A DNA stretch of 5,786 nucleotides from Acidobacteriota bacterium. Its GTDB lineage: Bacteria > Acidobacteriota > Vicinamibacteria > Vicinamibacterales > Vicinamibacteraceae. The stretch lies in NCBI GenBank assembly GCA_013695405.1, contig JACDAO010000694.1, positions 1 through 5,786 of the forward strand, in the 5' to 3' direction. Under the pieces are notes generated by a model. It ran no database searches. It had not been told where the DNA came from and saw nothing but the letters and a program-made list of their open reading frames with translations. Position numbers and translations under genes: made by a program. Each line of letters begins with the position of its first letter. Position 1 is the stretch's first letter. Shown here piece by piece: positions 5,688 to 5,786 of this stretch.

Positions 5688-5786
5688 AGTCCACCGCCGA
5701 TCACTGGCCGCGAGCGTCGCCGATTCAGTTCCGCGGGGGCGGGCGCGCCGCCGCGGTCGGCAGGCGGACACGGGCCAGACATCCGG
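5688..5786. other. Non-coding tail, nothing recognised
   Basis: These 99 GC-rich bases show no supported gene, RNA or promoter. A minus-strand frame that crosses it runs through the palindromes into the TldD gene and its translation is low-complexity Arg/Pro/Ala. Confidence 0.5.

Noticed and set aside
5664..5700. A Rho-independent terminator after the second tldD.
   Set aside because: The hairpin is strong, but no T-rich run follows, and the same palindrome occurs upstream of pmbA. It is better called a repeat, even if it may affect transcript ends.
2562..5771. A 1069-codon open frame on the minus strand, antisense to pmbA and the second tldD.
   Set aside because: It is in exact codon register with both sense genes, so it stays open simply because these high-GC genes use no TTA, CTA or TCA codons. 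Its translation is His/Arg/Asp/Leu-rich without recognisable domains, and it runs through the repeats.

Overview
The window is high-GC bacterial DNA with four genes, all on the + strand. The layout, the Tat-signal TldD-like proteins and the short palindromic repeats would fit a soil Acidobacteriota-type genome. That taxonomic guess is weak, because nothing in the window fixes the lineage.

Region by region: (1) bases 1-806 hold the 3' end of a gene for a membrane-anchored protein whose tail resembles the vWA/glutamine-amidotransferase-like (BatA-type) proteins. (2) After a 43-base gap with a clear ribosome binding site, 850-2457 encodes a TldD-family (peptidase U62) metallopeptidase with a twin-arginine (Tat) signal peptide. 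(3) The 173-base gap 2458-2630 is almost filled by short palindromes, each headed by GTAG on one side. They look like REP elements of the GTAG class. (4) 2631-3986 encodes a PmbA/TldE-family partner with no signal peptide and no zinc motif. (5) Nine bases later, 3996-5615 encodes a second Tat-signal TldD paralogue with a striking Gly/Phe tract. (6) 5616-5786 is non-coding and carries a degenerate heptamer repeat and another one and a half copies of the same palindrome.

The three central genes form a TldD-TldE-TldD set. In well-studied bacteria, TldD and TldE form a cytoplasmic heterodimeric protease. TldD supplies an HExxxH zinc site and TldE is the inactive partner. Here both catalytic subunits carry Tat signals, while the single TldE-like subunit cannot have one: an in-frame stop lies just upstream of its start. 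The simplest working idea is export of a folded complex in which TldE rides with a Tat-targeted TldD, but this is inference. Both TldD paralogues keep HExxxH, yet have Asp where the C-terminal zinc-ligand Cys of E. coli TldD is expected. No precursor peptide or other partner that would reveal the substrate is visible.
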